Shown: positions 13,077 to 14,938 of the stretch, piece after piece
Position numbering within the stretch: the stretch's first letter is position 1
Layout of the letters: each line of letters begins with the position of its first letter
Assembly: GCA_905479545.1 (NCBI GenBank)
Contig: CAJQNE010000277.1
Span: 1-14,938 of the forward strand
Origin: an uncultured Gammaproteobacteria bacterium
Lineage (GTDB): Bacteria; Pseudomonadota; Gammaproteobacteria; CAJQNE01
Direction of reading: 5' to 3'
Length of the DNA stretch: 14,938 nt
Made by a program: the position numbers and the translations under genes
Notes under the pieces: model-generated
Databases searched by the model: none
What the model saw: the letters and a program-made list of their open reading frames with translations, nothing else
Told to the model about the DNA's origin: nothing

Positions 13077-14938
13077 ATGTCACTAACTACCACGGCCAGA
13101 ACAAAAACCAACGCCAAAGCACCCTACCTCTGTTTTGTCCCAACGCTGCTATTAGGTTTCAGCCTACTGGGACTGCCAAGCTTATCGGCTGCTCAACAGG
13201 AGCCCGGCGGAACGGCAATAGCAGAGACCCTCGCGCCCGTTGCGCAACCCGCTGACGAGCCCACCAACAAACAGAGCGGTGCAGAAAAGGAGCAGCTAGC
13301 GAAGCTCGAAGCACAACGAAACGCGGCTGCCGAATCGCTGGCTACACTTAATAGCCTGATCGAAGCCCGCAAGAGCAAAACCGCCACTCTCAATGAACTT
13401 AAACGCAAATTAGTTGACCAGCGTGACGAGAGTGAGCAAGCCAAAATGCTTCGTAGCGAGATTGGCAGTACTGAAAATCAAATCACCGGCTTGGTTACCG
13501 GAGTATCAGAAGAAGATTATGGTTCCGCCGGAAATCAGGCAGTCGACCTGCAAAGTGAATTACAGCAACTGGTCACGCCCTTTGTAATGATGCTGCGTAG
13601 CGCCACCGAAGACGCTCGCCAAATCGACACCCTGCGGCGGCAATTAGCTGTCGCCGACCGGCAAAAATCACTAGCCACCAAAGCCGTTCGAAACATCGAA
13701 CAGCTGATGAAGGAAACTCCGAAACCTGCAACAAAGACCGACAACCTGAGTCCGGACCAGCTTAAAGCAAGGAACACACAGCGAGAAGTTCATGCTGAGC
13801 TGAGTGAAATTCAATCGGTTTGGGAAGAACGACTAACCAACGCTACCGATTTGTATTCGAGCACATCCAAGCTACTGGAAGAGAAGCTTAACCCCAGCGA
13901 AGTACGCGTTAAGGGGACTGCTGAGCCCGCCGGATTGTCGTCATTCTTCGTTGGCCGCGGGCTGAGCCTTATTATCGGGATCGGTGCATTTATTGCCGTG
14001 TTCGTTGTTTTTCAGGTTATTCGGCGATTAGTAGAAACCATAACCCGGAGAATTATTCGCCGGTCGCAGCGTGATGAAGAAGCCGCTGTAGTTCAGGGGT
14101 TTGGTCAGCGCTTACTTTCATTATTTTTTAGTATCGGCAGCATAATCGCTGCTGCCGTTGCGATGTTAGCCACCTTCAACGCCCGCAATGATTGGGTGTT
14201 GCTCGGCATTACCCTCATCGGAATGATCGCCGTGGCCTGGTACGTTATCAAGGCGCTTCCATCGCTTATTCAACAACTTGTTATTTACCTGAATATCGGT
14301 GCTGTTCAAGAAGGCGAGCGGGTGATGTTTGAAGGTGTGCCATGGCAGGTCCAGCGCTTATCGTTCCAGTCACGCCTGACTAACCCCGACCTTGCCGGTG
14401 GTACTTTTACCGTGCCTATCAGCCAATTGGTCGGGCTGCATTCCCGACCAATAGATGCTGATGAAGAGTGGTTCCCCAGCAAAAAAGGTGATTGGGTACA
14501 GCTTGAAGAAGGTGTCGGCCAGGTTCTGTACCAAACGCCTTCTATGGTTGAAATTCAGCTCCGCGGGGGTGCCTTGAAACATTTCTCCGGCCCGGAGTAT
14601 TTCAATCAACCACCCACAAACGTCACACTCGGCACGCGTATCGAAGCCGTGTTTGGAATTTCCTATAAGCATCAGGCAATCGCTACCACCGAGATTCCAC
14701 GGTTACTGCGTGAATATTTGCGCGAAGGCCTGCTGAAACTCATACCTGAGGAGCATCTACTCAAAGTCGATGTTGAAACCCTCGCAGCAGGTAGTTCGTC
14801 AATTGATTACGAAGTGGAGGCTGATATTGCCGGCGCCGTTGCTATGCAATACGAGGAGCTACAGCGAGCGCTGGTGGGGCTCTCGATTGAGGCATGCACT
14901 AAATACGGCTGGGAAATTCCGTTCCCACAATTAGTTAT
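13077..14938 (+). CDS. Large MscS-type mechanosensitive ion channel with periplasmic coiled coil (3' end outside window)
   Basis: The frame from the ATG at 13077 stays open to the window edge, giving 620 residues. A signal peptide (hydrophobic LCFVPTLLLGFSLLGLPSLS, then AAQQ) is followed by a charged, coiled-coil-rich periplasmic region of about 240 residues (roughly 45-285). Three membrane helices follow near 290-315, 342-368 and 373-405. The MscS beta domain begins at GERVMFEG (about 415-422) and ends with FTVPISQLVGLHSRP. The C-terminal domain reaches the hallmark GWEIPFPQ at the window edge, so few residues are missing. Such channels relieve turgor during osmotic downshock. In the beta domain the usual LR..DG...IPN is altered to SRLTNPDLAGGTFTVPISQL, so it is a divergent member. 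No ribosome site is visible before the ATG, and the gap to the S41 stop is 26 bp, so the pair is probably one operon. Confidence 0.85.
   Translation, partial: MSLTTTARTKTNAKAPYLCFVPTLLLGFSLLGLPSLSAAQQEPGGTAIAETLAPVAQPADEPTNKQSGAEKEQLAKLEAQRNAAAESLATLNSLIEARKSKTATLNELKRKLVDQRDESEQAKMLRSEIGSTENQITGLVTGVSEEDYGSAGNQAVDLQSELQQLVTPFVMMLRSATEDARQIDTLRRQLAVADRQKSLATKAVRNIEQLMKETPKPATKTDNLSPDQLKARNTQREVHAELSEIQSVWEERLTNATDLYSSTSKLLEEKLNPSEVRVKGTAEPAGLSSFFVGRGLSLIIGIGAFIAVFVVFQVIRRLVETITRRIIRRSQRDEEAAVVQGFGQRLLSLFFSIGSIIAAAVAMLATFNARNDWVLLGITLIGMIAVAWYVIKALPSLIQQLVIYLNIGAVQEGERVMFEGVPWQVQRLSFQSRLTNPDLAGGTFTVPISQLVGLHSRPIDADEEWFPSKKGDWVQLEEGVGQVLYQTPSMVEIQLRGGALKHFSGPEYFNQPPTNVTLGTRIEAVFGISYKHQAIATTEIPRLLREYLREGLLKLIPEEHLLKVDVETLAAGSSSIDYEVEADIAGAVAMQYEELQRALVGLSIEACTKYGWEIPFPQLV

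Noticed and set aside
13193..13777. Two leftward open frames (83 and 80 codons) inside the MscS-type channel gene
   Set aside because: They are antisense to a coiled-coil-coding region, are Ser/Arg-rich as expected of antisense reading, and lack start signals.

Overview
The window looks like chromosomal DNA of a marine-type gammaproteobacterium. The evidence is the families present: DUF2288, YtoQ, a YkuD_2-type L,D-transpeptidase, a UMF1 transporter, a long DmdC-like acyl-CoA dehydrogenase, and S8 and S41 lipoproteins. The base composition is near-balanced and genes are densely packed with short gaps. This placement is an inference; there is no rRNA or other marker gene. I see no tRNA, rRNA, CRISPR array, insertion sequence, integrase or attachment site.

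Layout. Positions 1-174 hold the 3' end of a probable LysR-type regulator. From 251 to 6339 five genes are read leftward. In order of transcription they are a DUF2288 protein, a secreted L,D-transpeptidase with a long Tyr/Ser/Asp-rich tail, YtoQ, a 607-residue acyl-CoA dehydrogenase and an Old Yellow Enzyme-type flavin oxidoreductase. Hairpin terminators after the transpeptidase and the dehydrogenase split this series into separate units. About 550 bp without a gene lies between DUF2288 and the transpeptidase and carries a CRP-like palindrome. From 6493 to 10178 four genes are read rightward: a ketopantoate-reductase-family oxidoreductase, a bacterial MEST-like alpha/beta hydrolase with an aspartate nucleophile, a MAPEG membrane protein and a UMF1 transporter.

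The right end is the most unusual part. A leftward lipoprotein has an intact I9 propeptide and an S8 (proteinase K-like) fold. The catalytic Asp, the catalytic Ser and the oxyanion Asn are all replaced, so it is probably a pseudoprotease. It ends in the same CTAG as the UMF1 gene. Divergently beside it is an apparently active S41 (C-terminal-processing type) lipoprotein peptidase. That gene is followed after 26 bp by a large MscS-type mechanosensitive channel with a periplasmic coiled coil, which runs off the window. Together these suggest an envelope maintenance or quality-control locus.

The left half is mainly redox and acyl-CoA metabolism. The middle could be a small detoxification and efflux cluster, but that is only suggested by gene order. 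No gene shows a frameshift or internal stop; the two genes at the ends are cut by the window.
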